The notes under the pieces are model-generated. The model did no database searches, had not been told where the DNA came from, and saw only the letters and a list, made by a program, of their open reading frames with translations. Source: Thermoplasmata archaeon (GTDB taxonomy: Archaea > Thermoplasmatota > Thermoplasmata > Thermoplasmatales > Thermoplasmataceae). From it: a stretch of DNA of 19,296 nt. Position numbers and translations under genes: made by a program. Location of the stretch: contig JAJZZQ010000017.1 in assembly GCA_021797525.1 (NCBI GenBank), forward strand, positions 1-19,296, given 5' to 3'. Below are positions 12,501 to 19,296 of the stretch, in pieces (within the stretch, counting starts at the first letter, position 1; each line of letters begins with the position of its first letter).

Positions 12501-13724
12501 TTAATCAAAGTCAAAAATCTCTCTGAGGAAAACAGTGGCATACATTCCTTTTCCCAGTGAGAAAGCGAAGTTTCCGTCCTCTGTTACTCTAAAATCCTTA
12601 GCCCTGGCGGAGGTTATTCTTGTATCTCCTGAAGACCACATATCTCTGTGGCCAGTAATTTTGAAATTATCCTGCCTTATATCTCCCAGGACTTCTCTTT
12701 CAATCTCACCCATTATGCCGTCGGAAAAGGAAGTCCTATATCCGAACAGTTTTAAAACAGGCCTCATTCGATCAGCCGCTACTTGAGCTCTGATTTGACT
12801 TATATTGAAGCTGTTGGCAACAATCTCCTTTCCAGACTTGTTAAAGAGGTTGTCAACTTCAACCACGGTATCGCCTTCAAGGACCTCGTTCAGTGATCCG
12901 ACTGTACTTATTCTCTTTGCAAGAATTCTATTGAAAAGGTAGGACTGATAAGCATGAATGAATAGCATCCTTAGATTTCTTGGAAATACATCAAATGCTC
13001 CATCAATTTTGCCTTTCTCTGCTATATATCCAAGAAGAGATCTTTCGAAGTTCAGATGAAGAGGATATTCCTTCAAAGCCCTTCTGGCATCGCCTGTTTC
13101 ATGAAAATTTATCCTGAAGTCATCATGGTCAAATGCAGGATCATACAGATACAGGAGAACAGCGTCCTCATATTTTCCTCTGACCAGTAATTCCCCGATT
13201 CTATGTGTATTCACCCTGATGCTTCCAAATCTTTGTTGTCCGAAATAGTCTGGAAATCCCCCAATTTCCTCAAGCTTTTCCAGTGAGTCCAGCACCTTTC
13301 CTGTATCTATGCCCTCACCCAGCCCTACAATGAACCTGTTTCCAATTAACATTCCCAGATCCAGTTGTGTGTTGCTTCTGAACACTCTGTCAATTGAGAC
13401 ATCATGGATTATAATATTCGAAAGATCAAACTGCCCATCAAGAGAGAAGAATTGCTTTGTTATGCCCCGCTTATCTTTCGTACCGGCATATCTGATTCGC
13501 TCCTTGCTTATCCCAAGTCTTCTAGAAAGGTAGGACACAAACCTGTTTGTATCCCAGTTTTTGAGCACAGCACTGAAAATAGTATATCTGCCTTCTCTGT
13601 CTTCAGGAATATCTGACGGGATCTCTTCAACAATGAAATCCTCGGGCTTAGTTTTTAATGCGCCTCGGATTCGGTTATCACCAAGCAAAGGTCTACCCAT
13701 TCCCGTCAGCTCATCGATCTTCAT
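12501..13724 (-). CDS. truD: tRNA pseudouridine synthase TruD
   Basis: Converts uridine 13 of tRNA to pseudouridine in bacteria; the archaeal and eukaryotic relatives belong to the TruD/Pus7 family. The hallmark AGTKDKRGITKQFFSL carries the catalytic Asp84. FPDYFGQQRFGSIRVNTH is the conserved NxxG-type block, and LFIHAYQSYLFNRILAKR and GYRTSFSDGIMGEIE follow as in archaeal members. Its 407 residues match the usual archaeal length, including the TRUD insertion domain in the second half. ATG 13724 starts MKIDELTGMGRPLL; Met9 is a possible alternative. No Shine-Dalgarno is obvious, and TATTATTATTT some 30-45 bp upstream may be the promoter. It is divergent from guaB across 132 bp and convergent with tbp, with two hairpins just after its stop. 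Confidence 0.96.
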   Translation of the reverse strand: MKIDELTGMGRPLLGDNRIRGALKTKPEDFIVEEIPSDIPEDREGRYTIFSAVLKNWDTNRFVSYLSRRLGISKERIRYAGTKDKRGITKQFFSLDGQFDLSNIIIHDVSIDRVFRSNTQLDLGMLIGNRFIVGLGEGIDTGKVLDSLEKLEEIGGFPDYFGQQRFGSIRVNTHRIGELLVRGKYEDAVLLYLYDPAFDHDDFRINFHETGDARRALKEYPLHLNFERSLLGYIAEKGKIDGAFDVFPRNLRMLFIHAYQSYLFNRILAKRISTVGSLNEVLEGDTVVEVDNLFNKSGKEIVANSFNISQIRAQVAADRMRPVLKLFGYRTSFSDGIMGEIEREVLGDIRQDNFKITGHRDMWSSGDTRITSARAKDFRVTEDGNFAFSLGKGMYATVFLREIFDFD

Positions 13725-13793
13725 AATGTAAGCCTCGCCTTAAGGGAATTGGGTTATGAAATAATAATACTGGCTGAATAAGCCTCATAGAAA

Positions 13794-13834
13794 TGTTAAC
13801 TGTTTGTAACACCTCCTTTTAAATACATTTATTT
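13794..13834 (+). promoter_or_regulatory. guaB promoter with upstream inverted repeat
   Basis: CCTTTTAAATACA (about 13814-13826) combines a TATA box with a plausible BRE and gives a start near 13848. TTTATTTATT just after is a second candidate. TGTTA-N8-TAACA (13794-13811) is an inverted repeat immediately upstream, in the truD-guaB divergent region. Confidence 0.5.
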
Positions 13835-13856
13835 ATTGATTTAGCCTTACCTTCCA

Positions 13857-15317
13857 ATGTTTAAGGAAAAATTTCAGGCAATAAGAGATGGGCTCACTTA
13901 TGATGATGTTTTACTGGTCCCATCCCGGACAGCAGTTGAGCCGAAAGAGATAGATGTCAGTTCTCACGTCTCCAGACACATTCAGGTAAAAATCCCCCTT
14001 CTGAGTTCTCCTATGGATACGGTGACAGAAACACAGATGGCAATCTCCATGGCAAGGGCTGGAGCCATTGGAGTGATACATCGGAATCTGACAGTAAATC
14101 AGCAAGCGCTTATGGTGCGAAACGTTAAGCGTGAAGAGTCCATAATTATAAGAAATGTTCATACTGTTTCTCCAGACACCACAATTCAGGAGGTCAGGAA
14201 CATAATGGGCACTAAGAAGATAGGGGGCCTTCCAGTCCTTGAAGGAGACAAACTGGTCGGAATCGTTACAAAAAGGGACCTGGAATTCGCTGGAAAGCAA
14301 GTTAAGACAGTTGAAGATGTAATGGTCAGGAAAGTCATCTCGGCCAGGGATAATATAAAGATAGAGGAGGCAATAGAAATCCTCTATAATAACCGCATAG
14401 AAAAACTCCCTCTGGTAGATTCAAAGGGCAGAGTAGTTGGACTTATAACTGCTAAAGATATAAACACGAGACAGAAGTTCCCGACCGCATCGCGAGATGA
14501 AGAGGGTCAGCTTTTGGTGGGAGCAGCAGTGGGGCCGTTCGATATTGAACGAGCCGTTACTCTGGAAAAGGAAGGGGCTAACCTGATTGTTGTGGATACT
14601 GCTCATGCTCATAATCAGAATGTAATGAACTCAATCAAAAAGATGAGGAAAGAGATAACTGTGGATATAATGGCTGGGAACATAGCCACTTCGGAAGCAG
14701 CCGAAGACCTGATATCACTGGATGTTGATGCGCTAAGGGTTGGAATAGGTCCAGGCTCAATATGCACAACAAGAATTATAGCAGGTATAGGTGTACCACA
14801 GATCACAGCTATTTCTGACACAGCGGAGGTTGCCTCTGAGCACGGCGTGCCTGTTGTGGCCGATGGAGGAATAAGATTTTCAGGTGACATAGTGAAGGCA
14901 TTTGGTGCTGGTGCCAGTTCAGTAATGCTGGGTTCCCTCTTCGCAGGAACAGATGAAAGCCCTGGCAACGAAATTATAATTAGTGGAAGAAAATACAAGG
15001 CTTACAGGGGCATGGGCTCTATAGGTGCCATACAGACAGGATTATCGGACAGGTATGGAAAGGTCGGAAGTTCAAAGTTTGTTGCAGAGGGTGTGGAAGG
15101 CGCTGTTCCATACAGGGGCAAAGTTGAAGAGGTAATTTATCAGCTTGTAGGTGGCATCCGGTCAGGAATGGGTTATGTCGGTGCAAAAAATATTGATGAC
15201 CTGAGGAAGAATGCAAGATTTGTAAGAATAACCGGTAGCGGACTCAGGGAAAGCCACCCCCATGACATAAGAATAACAGCTGAACCCCCTAACTATCAGC
15301 TTTATAACTACTCATAA
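13857..15317 (+). CDS. guaB: Inosine-5'-monophosphate dehydrogenase
   Basis: Oxidises IMP to XMP with NAD, the committed step of GTP synthesis. At 486 residues it is full length. The barrel begins GLTYDDVLLVPSRT near residue 12, then SSPMDTVTE and GVIHRN. Two CBS domains, inserted at about residues 95-205, contain GLPVLEGDKLVGIVTKRDL and LPLVDSKGRVVGLITAKDI. The active-site Cys303 is in GPGSICTTRIIAGIG. Later come DGGIRFSGDIVKA, the GMGSIGA phosphate loop and the flap region SSKFVAEGVEG with PYRGKV. All catalytic elements are intact. The ATG at 13857 has little leader. The gene appears monocistronic, with a weak hairpin after the stop. Confidence 0.98.
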   Translation: MFKEKFQAIRDGLTYDDVLLVPSRTAVEPKEIDVSSHVSRHIQVKIPLLSSPMDTVTETQMAISMARAGAIGVIHRNLTVNQQALMVRNVKREESIIIRNVHTVSPDTTIQEVRNIMGTKKIGGLPVLEGDKLVGIVTKRDLEFAGKQVKTVEDVMVRKVISARDNIKIEEAIEILYNNRIEKLPLVDSKGRVVGLITAKDINTRQKFPTASRDEEGQLLVGAAVGPFDIERAVTLEKEGANLIVVDTAHAHNQNVMNSIKKMRKEITVDIMAGNIATSEAAEDLISLDVDALRVGIGPGSICTTRIIAGIGVPQITAISDTAEVASEHGVPVVADGGIRFSGDIVKAFGAGASSVMLGSLFAGTDESPGNEIIISGRKYKAYRGMGSIGAIQTGLSDRYGKVGSSKFVAEGVEGAVPYRGKVEEVIYQLVGGIRSGMGYVGAKNIDDLRKNARFVRITGSGLRESHPHDIRITAEPPNYQLYNYS

Positions 15318-15337
15318 AGGTTCAGGATAACTTTTCC

Positions 15338-15359
15338 TATTCAATGGAATAATTTTTAT
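15338..15359 (+). terminator. Weak hairpin plus T-run after guaB, overlapping the next promoter
   Basis: TATTC-AATG-GAATA (15338-15351) is followed by ATTTTTAT. This could stop guaB transcription. The same T/A run (about 15351-15359) also reads as the TATA box for the gene at 15385, whose predicted start falls near 15382. Confidence 0.35.
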
Positions 15360-15384
15360 CCTGAATTTTGGATCATAACGCCGG

Positions 15385-16212
15385 ATGAAGAGATTTCCAA
15401 TTGTATTGCTGATAACGATGGCTCTTCTGCTTTCGGCCATACCTGCATCGCATGCATCCTCTACCACAGTCAGTATAAACAAGGCTACTGACAGTGCAGC
15501 TGTTAGCACAGTTGTTAATTCCACACTTAACATAACCGGGAGTCCTGATGTCCTTAATGCACTTTTAATATCAAACCAGTCAATAACATTTTCAGTGTCT
15601 GGGAATTCAACTACAATGGCCGGCATAGAGAGCTCAATCGACTCACTTCAGTCCGGCATCTCTGTAAGTAATATTTCCCTGAGTTTCAATGAGACATCCA
15701 TAAACAATGCAAACAAAGGGCTGATACAGATCCTTTATTCTACAGGCCTTTCCATGGATCTGAAGGGAATGGTAAAGGGAAAAACAATAAACATGACATG
15801 GAGGTCTTTCAACTTCAGGGGAAATTTAACAGTGAAAGGCCATAACGCCAATTCCATTGGAAAATTCGGTGTATATTTCAACACTGAGCCAAATTTCCTG
15901 AATTTTTCTGCCTTCTCAAAATCCCTTTCAAACTGGACATCTTCATATATATCTTCATTGAACATCACTGAATTTTCTATGTCATCAAGCGCTAACTACA
16001 ACTCTTCTGCCGGGCTTGGACTTTTCAATTTGAGCCTGCACATCGATCCTCAATATGTCATAAAAGCTCCAGGTTATGATAACGCCTCCGGAAATTCAAT
16101 TAATATAGGAAATCCTCCGGCCCAGAAAAGTGATCTGTATTACGGAATTGCAGCTGTTTTAATCATAATTGTAATAGTTCTTTACTACTATACCCGGTTC
16201 AGGCGCCGTTAA
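15385..16212 (+). CDS. Secreted, sequon-rich surface protein with C-terminal membrane anchor
   Basis: I do not recognise the family. The 275 residues start with a clear signal peptide (MKRFPIVLLITMALLLSAIP, cleavage probable near SHASS, residues 22-26). The outer part is rich in Ser, Asn, Thr and Ile and holds 14 N-x-S/T sequons, so it should be heavily N-glycosylated outside the cell. It has no cysteine. One transmembrane helix (about 251-268) ends in an arginine cluster, TRFRRR, giving a type I topology. The order signal peptide, exposed domain, helix, Arg cluster also resembles proteins handled by archaeosortases, but no known PGF-like motif is seen (NPPAQKS lies before the helix). The last 14 bp overlap the convergent UDG gene. 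It is probably an S-layer-associated or envelope protein. Confidence 0.8.
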   Translation: MKRFPIVLLITMALLLSAIPASHASSTTVSINKATDSAAVSTVVNSTLNITGSPDVLNALLISNQSITFSVSGNSTTMAGIESSIDSLQSGISVSNISLSFNETSINNANKGLIQILYSTGLSMDLKGMVKGKTINMTWRSFNFRGNLTVKGHNANSIGKFGVYFNTEPNFLNFSAFSKSLSNWTSSYISSLNITEFSMSSSANYNSSAGLGLFNLSLHIDPQYVIKAPGYDNASGNSINIGNPPAQKSDLYYGIAAVLIIIVIVLYYYTRFRRR

Positions 16213-16822
16213 TATGCCTGATCCTGTAATTTTTCTCAATTTCTGCCATGTCCATTTTTCTGACATCATAAACAAAATTCCGGAGTTTTAAGAAATTATC
16301 CTTAAATCGTTCATATCTCTTCGGGTTTCTAAGGATTGCAGCTGGATGGAACTGAGGTGCCACGAATATATTTCCTATGACAAATATGGAACCCTCTATC
16401 TCAGATATGGGGCCAAAATCTATACCCATGACACTTCTGAGGGATTTCAGCGGAGAGTTTCCCATTGGTATCAGAATCTGCGGGTGCAGAATGTTTATTT
16501 CAGTTCTGAGGAAATTGCTGCATTTTCTTATTTCAGAAATCCTGGGGCTCTTTCCTATTTTCGGCCTGCAGCGGACTGCATTTGAAATATAGATGCTGTC
16601 CATGTCAAGGCCGGCAATACCCATAACGTCCCTGAGAAGCTTTCCGCTTCTACCTACAAATGGGATCCCTGTCTCATCCTCCCTTGCCCCGGGGGCTTCC
16701 CCTATTATCATAATCTGAGGATTTGATTCACCAGTTCCACATACGGCTCTCTTCCGGGAGAAGAAAAGATCACATCTCTTGCAGGATTGAATTTCCCGGT
16801 TGAGCTCCTGAAGGGAATCCAT
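16199..16822 (-). CDS. Uracil-DNA glycosylase, family 4 (Fe-S)
   Basis: Removes uracil produced by cytosine deamination, starting base excision repair. The 207 residues show GEAPGAREDETGIPFVGRSG (motif 1, residues 41-60) and HPAAILRNP (motif 2). Four cysteines are spaced as in the [4Fe-4S] family 4 enzymes of thermophiles: C14 and C17 (CKRC), C85 (NAVRCRP) and C101 (IRKCSNFL). No catalytic element is missing. ATG 16822 begins directly with the helix leading to the first cysteines. It lies only 8 nt after the stop of the DMT transporter gene and has no promoter of its own that I can find, so the two are probably one transcript. The 3' end overlaps the surface-protein gene by 14 bp. Confidence 0.94.
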   Translation of the reverse strand: MDSLQELNREIQSCKRCDLFFSRKRAVCGTGESNPQIMIIGEAPGAREDETGIPFVGRSGKLLRDVMGIAGLDMDSIYISNAVRCRPKIGKSPRISEIRKCSNFLRTEINILHPQILIPMGNSPLKSLRSVMGIDFGPISEIEGSIFVIGNIFVAPQFHPAAILRNPKRYERFKDNFLKLRNFVYDVRKMDMAEIEKNYRIRHINGA

Positions 16823-16830
16823 GGGGTCGA

Positions 16831-17730
16831 TTATTCCGTTGATTTATTTACTACTTTTGTTTGGTTATTTCCAGATTTGCCAAAAGAGGAGAGAAATATG
16901 CCCACACTGATCAATGCAAAGCCAGCATAAGTGTATGTGGTACTGACCTCATGAAGGAGCAGAAGGCTAAAAACAATAGACAAAGCTGGCACAAGGAAGA
17001 AGAAAGATGATATTTCAGAGACGGGATATTTTCTGACCAGGTACAGGAATATGCCGTAAGCGACAGCAGTCCCTATGGATCCCATAAACAGGGCAATGAG
17101 AAGGAACTGAATTGTAAGACCTTGAATGGTGAAGTTCCCTGGTGCAAGAGAGAAGAGGGCAAGGAATGGAAGAGCATATACAAACTGTATAGTGTTAACG
17201 CTTCTGCTGTCCTGGTTTGCAAAGTATTTCTTAAAGACTATTGTCGCTGATGCCCATGATATAGCAGCAAAGAGAAGAAGGAACAGCCCAATTCCGGGCC
17301 TTATGATAAGATGATCGACGAATACGACTATCAGGCCGCCAAAACCCAGAAAGGTCCCGGCAATCTTAAGTTTCGAAGCCCTCTCTCCAAGAAAAATGAT
17401 AGAGAATAGCATTGTGAGTACCGGGAAAGTGTAAATTATGATGGAGCTCAAAGAAGAAGTTTCCGTGCTCTCTCCCAGGAGCCAAAAAGACATGAATGCA
17501 ACGATATTTAAGAAGCCATAGATCAAAAGCAGAATATTTTCTCTTTTTCCGGAGGGCCATTTCAGGCCTCTCCCAAATAGTGCAACAGCAAAAATCAGCG
17601 CAAATATAATCCTGAACAGCACAACCCCTTCTGGTCCCTCATAGGAGAGGGCAAATTTGACAAACGGGTAGTTTAAAGCCCATGCTGATGCCATAACCAG
17701 AAAGAGAATTGCATCCCCGAACCTGTTCAC
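16831..17730 (-). CDS. EamA/DMT-superfamily transporter
   Basis: A 299-residue inner-membrane permease with ten predicted helices in two EamA repeats (about residues 5-135 and 145-285). Typical features are ASAWALNYPFVKFAL at the first helix, FRIIFALIFAVALF, SSIIIYTFPVLTMLFS before the repeat boundary, FLGERASK, and in the second half SSFFFLVPALSIVFSLLLLHE. The tail after residue 287 is polar. Substrates of such carriers are amino acids or other metabolites; none can be assigned here. The start is GTG at 17730; Met13 would remove half of helix 1 and is unlikely. TATA-like AAAAATAAAGAG lies about 32 bp upstream. It is the first gene of a pair with the uracil-DNA glycosylase and diverges from the PolD gene. 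Confidence 0.9.
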   Translation of the reverse strand: MNRFGDAILFLVMASAWALNYPFVKFALSYEGPEGVVLFRIIFALIFAVALFGRGLKWPSGKRENILLLIYGFLNIVAFMSFWLLGESTETSSLSSIIIYTFPVLTMLFSIIFLGERASKLKIAGTFLGFGGLIVVFVDHLIIRPGIGLFLLLFAAISWASATIVFKKYFANQDSRSVNTIQFVYALPFLALFSLAPGNFTIQGLTIQFLLIALFMGSIGTAVAYGIFLYLVRKYPVSEISSFFFLVPALSIVFSLLLLHEVSTTYTYAGFALISVGIFLSSFGKSGNNQTKVVNKSTE

Positions 17731-17864
17731 TGCTTAAGGATGCATTTAAGGTATTTCTCTTTATTTTTCAATGAAGGTGATGGCTCAATCCGAAACAGGG
17801 ATTTCTTTCCGTGCTTCTTTGTCAGCTACAATAAAATATTATTCATGGCTACATTTTTGGAGAT
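17731..17864. promoter_or_regulatory. Divergent promoter region, DMT transporter and PolD small subunit
   Basis: On the plus strand ACAATAAAATATTATTC (17828-17844) holds the TATA for the PolD gene, about 29 bp before ATG 17865. On the minus strand AAAAATAAAGAG (17757-17768) serves the transporter. AATCC-N7-GGATT (17787-17803) is a small dyad between them. Confidence 0.45.
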
Positions 17865-19280
17865 ATGCCAGCTGATCTTTTTGGTGACCGGTTCAAAATA
17901 CTGCAGTATTTTCAGTCTCACGGGATACTTGTGTCACCAGCAGCACTGGATATTATCCTCAAAAGAAGCATGGGTACGATGATTCCCCGCATGATTTCGG
18001 ATGAAATAGTCTCTTCCGGTTATCTCAGCGAGGAGGATGTCCGGAAGTTACTCCGAGGAGACAGGAAGCCAATACCAGCCAAGTTTGAGATCAGCCTTCC
18101 GGATATAAGGATAAACAGTTCTGTTGAGGATTTCAGGGCAATGTTCGCAAACAGGTTTGAAAAGCTCTCCAGAATGGTCTCCCTTTCAGGAACAATGAGA
18201 GGATCAGTTGATATACGGACTGCCAAAAAACTGCAGGGTGAGGCAAAGGTAGTTGGGATGGTCTCTTCCATTGATACAACCAAGAATGGCCATAAGAGGC
18301 TTGTTATTGAAGACATGGAAGACTCAATACAGGGAATAATAATGCGGGACCGGGGGCCCGCAAATGAACTTATTCTTCAGGATGAAGTTATAGGGATAGT
18401 CGGATCTGTAAGCCATGGAAAAGGGGACCCTGTAATATTTGTGAATGAGATAATAAGGCCTGACATCCCGTACAGGGTTATAGACGACAGAGGAAAAGAG
18501 CCTTCACTCGTGGGCTCCATCTCCGATATACATGTTGGATCAAAGACATTCAGAAAAGACGATTTCAGACGAATGGTGAAATGGATAGAATCCTCTGAAG
18601 GTGAAGCGCAGAATCTGCATTACCTTATTCTGAGTGGGGACGTTATTGATGGGATAGGTGTATATCCGGGGCAGGAGAATGATCTTGAGCTCGTGAATCC
18701 AATGGAACAGTATGGGCTGCTTGGAGAACTTCTGCAGGGGCTTCCTGATGATATACAGACTTTCATAATGCCAGGCAACCACGACACTGTCAGGCTAGCG
18801 GAACCTCAGCCTGAATTCAGCGGAAAGATAAAGGAATTGCTTCCAGAAAATGCATTTATGCTTCCGAATCCTTATAATCTTGTTCTGGAGAACAGGAATG
18901 TCCTGATATACCACGGAATGTCCCTGAATGATATGGTTGAACTGGTTCCCGGCGCAAATTTCACTACAATAGGGAAGGCCATAGATGAGATTCTTAAGAG
19001 GAGGCATCTTTCTCCAAAATATGGTGGCAAGACGCCCCTAATACCGTCCCCTGTGGATTACCATGTAATCGAAAAGGTTCCTGACATATTCATCACAGGG
19101 CACATACATTCACATTATATGGGCAATTACAAGGGTGTGAGATATGTCAACTCTTCGACCTGGCAATCTCAGACAGAATACCAGAGGATGATGAACTTCG
19201 CACCGAATCCATCAATATTATCTATGTTTGACCTGAATTCACAGTCGACCTTTATACAAAAGTTCGAGTCCAGATCCTAA
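17865..19280 (+). CDS. polB: DNA polymerase D small subunit (DP1)
   Basis: Small subunit of the archaeal replicative polymerase PolD, carrying the 3'-5' proofreading exonuclease; the catalytic large subunit DP2 lies outside this window. The 471 residues comprise a short N-terminal region (1-105), an OB-fold (about 108-205, with VVGMVSSIDTTKNGHKRLVIED, read in two pieces) and a calcineurin-like phosphoesterase domain. Its metal ligands are all present: D221 and H223 in SDIHVGS, SGDVIDGIG, GNHD with H306, YHGMSLNDM and GHIHSHYMG, then NSSTWQSQTEYQ. The exonuclease therefore looks active. It is at the short end for the family because the N-terminal linker is compact. ATG 17865 fits a leaderless transcript. 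The TAA ends 16 bp before the window edge. Confidence 0.96.
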   Translation: MPADLFGDRFKILQYFQSHGILVSPAALDIILKRSMGTMIPRMISDEIVSSGYLSEEDVRKLLRGDRKPIPAKFEISLPDIRINSSVEDFRAMFANRFEKLSRMVSLSGTMRGSVDIRTAKKLQGEAKVVGMVSSIDTTKNGHKRLVIEDMEDSIQGIIMRDRGPANELILQDEVIGIVGSVSHGKGDPVIFVNEIIRPDIPYRVIDDRGKEPSLVGSISDIHVGSKTFRKDDFRRMVKWIESSEGEAQNLHYLILSGDVIDGIGVYPGQENDLELVNPMEQYGLLGELLQGLPDDIQTFIMPGNHDTVRLAEPQPEFSGKIKELLPENAFMLPNPYNLVLENRNVLIYHGMSLNDMVELVPGANFTTIGKAIDEILKRRHLSPKYGGKTPLIPSPVDYHVIEKVPDIFITGHIHSHYMGNYKGVRYVNSSTWQSQTEYQRMMNFAPNPSILSMFDLNSQSTFIQKFESRS

Positions 19281-19296
19281 AGTGTTCTCCGGATTA

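Noticed and set aside
14615..14998. Minus-strand ORF of 127 codons opposite guaB
   Set aside because: It overlaps the IMPDH catalytic core. The frame is open only because of the codon bias on the other strand.
1..19296. Mobile elements, CRISPR repeats, prophage or toxin-antitoxin pairs
   Set aside because: No transposase, recombinase, regularly spaced repeat or small paired toxin-like ORF was seen. Every long ORF is a housekeeping, transport or surface gene.

Overview
The window is chromosomal DNA of an archaeon, most likely a member of the Thermoplasmatales (Thermoplasma, Ferroplasma, Cuniculiplasma or a relative). It encodes TBP, the PolD small subunit, archaeal ribosomal protein S2, a long two-repeat tRNA-splicing endonuclease (the alpha2 type known from Thermoplasma and Archaeoglobus), TruD, a family 4 uracil-DNA glycosylase and an archaeal-type aspartate-semialdehyde dehydrogenase. 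The DNA is moderately AT-rich and uses many AGA/AGG and ATA codons. Many genes carry a TATA-like box 22-30 bp before the start codon and no Shine-Dalgarno sequence, which suggests leaderless mRNAs. The genus is inferred, not proven.

Layout, left to right. (1) 1-2041, minus: aspartate kinase followed by asd (cut off by the left edge), the first two steps from aspartate to lysine, threonine and methionine. (2) 2130-2789, minus: a UPF0173 metallo-beta-lactamase-fold hydrolase. (3) 3126-5518, plus: an ABC-2 type ATPase and its large membrane partner. (4) 5676-6104, plus: a small anchored surface protein behind an 18-bp palindrome. (5) 6247-6849, plus: ribosomal protein S2, convergent with (6) 6844-8287, minus: a Ras-like G protein with a degenerate G3 motif and the tRNA-intron endonuclease, overlapping each other. 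(7) 8591-8995, plus: a small membrane protein. (8) 9151-11694, plus: a class I/II aminotransferase, a fused phosphopantetheine adenylyltransferase-DUF84 protein and a MIP18-family Fe-S assembly protein. (9) 11785-12339, plus: TBP, convergent with truD at 12501-13724, minus. (10) 13857-15317, plus: IMP dehydrogenase. (11) 15385-16212, plus: a heavily sequon-bearing surface protein, convergent with a UDG and DMT-transporter pair at 16199-17730, minus. (12) 17865-19280, plus: the PolD small subunit.

Most of this is conserved housekeeping sequence (amino-acid, CoA and GTP synthesis, translation, tRNA maturation, transcription, DNA replication and repair), packed with short or overlapping junctions. 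I see no insertion sequence, CRISPR array, tRNA or rRNA gene, prophage or toxin-antitoxin pair. I also see no clear new multi-gene system. The more unusual signals are an 18-bp palindrome touching a TATA box, a ladder of three TATA-like elements before tbp, two hairpins in tandem between tbp and truD, a G protein without DxxG in an operon with the splicing endonuclease, the PPAT-DUF84 fusion, an aspartate kinase with a shrunken regulatory region, and two orphan surface proteins.
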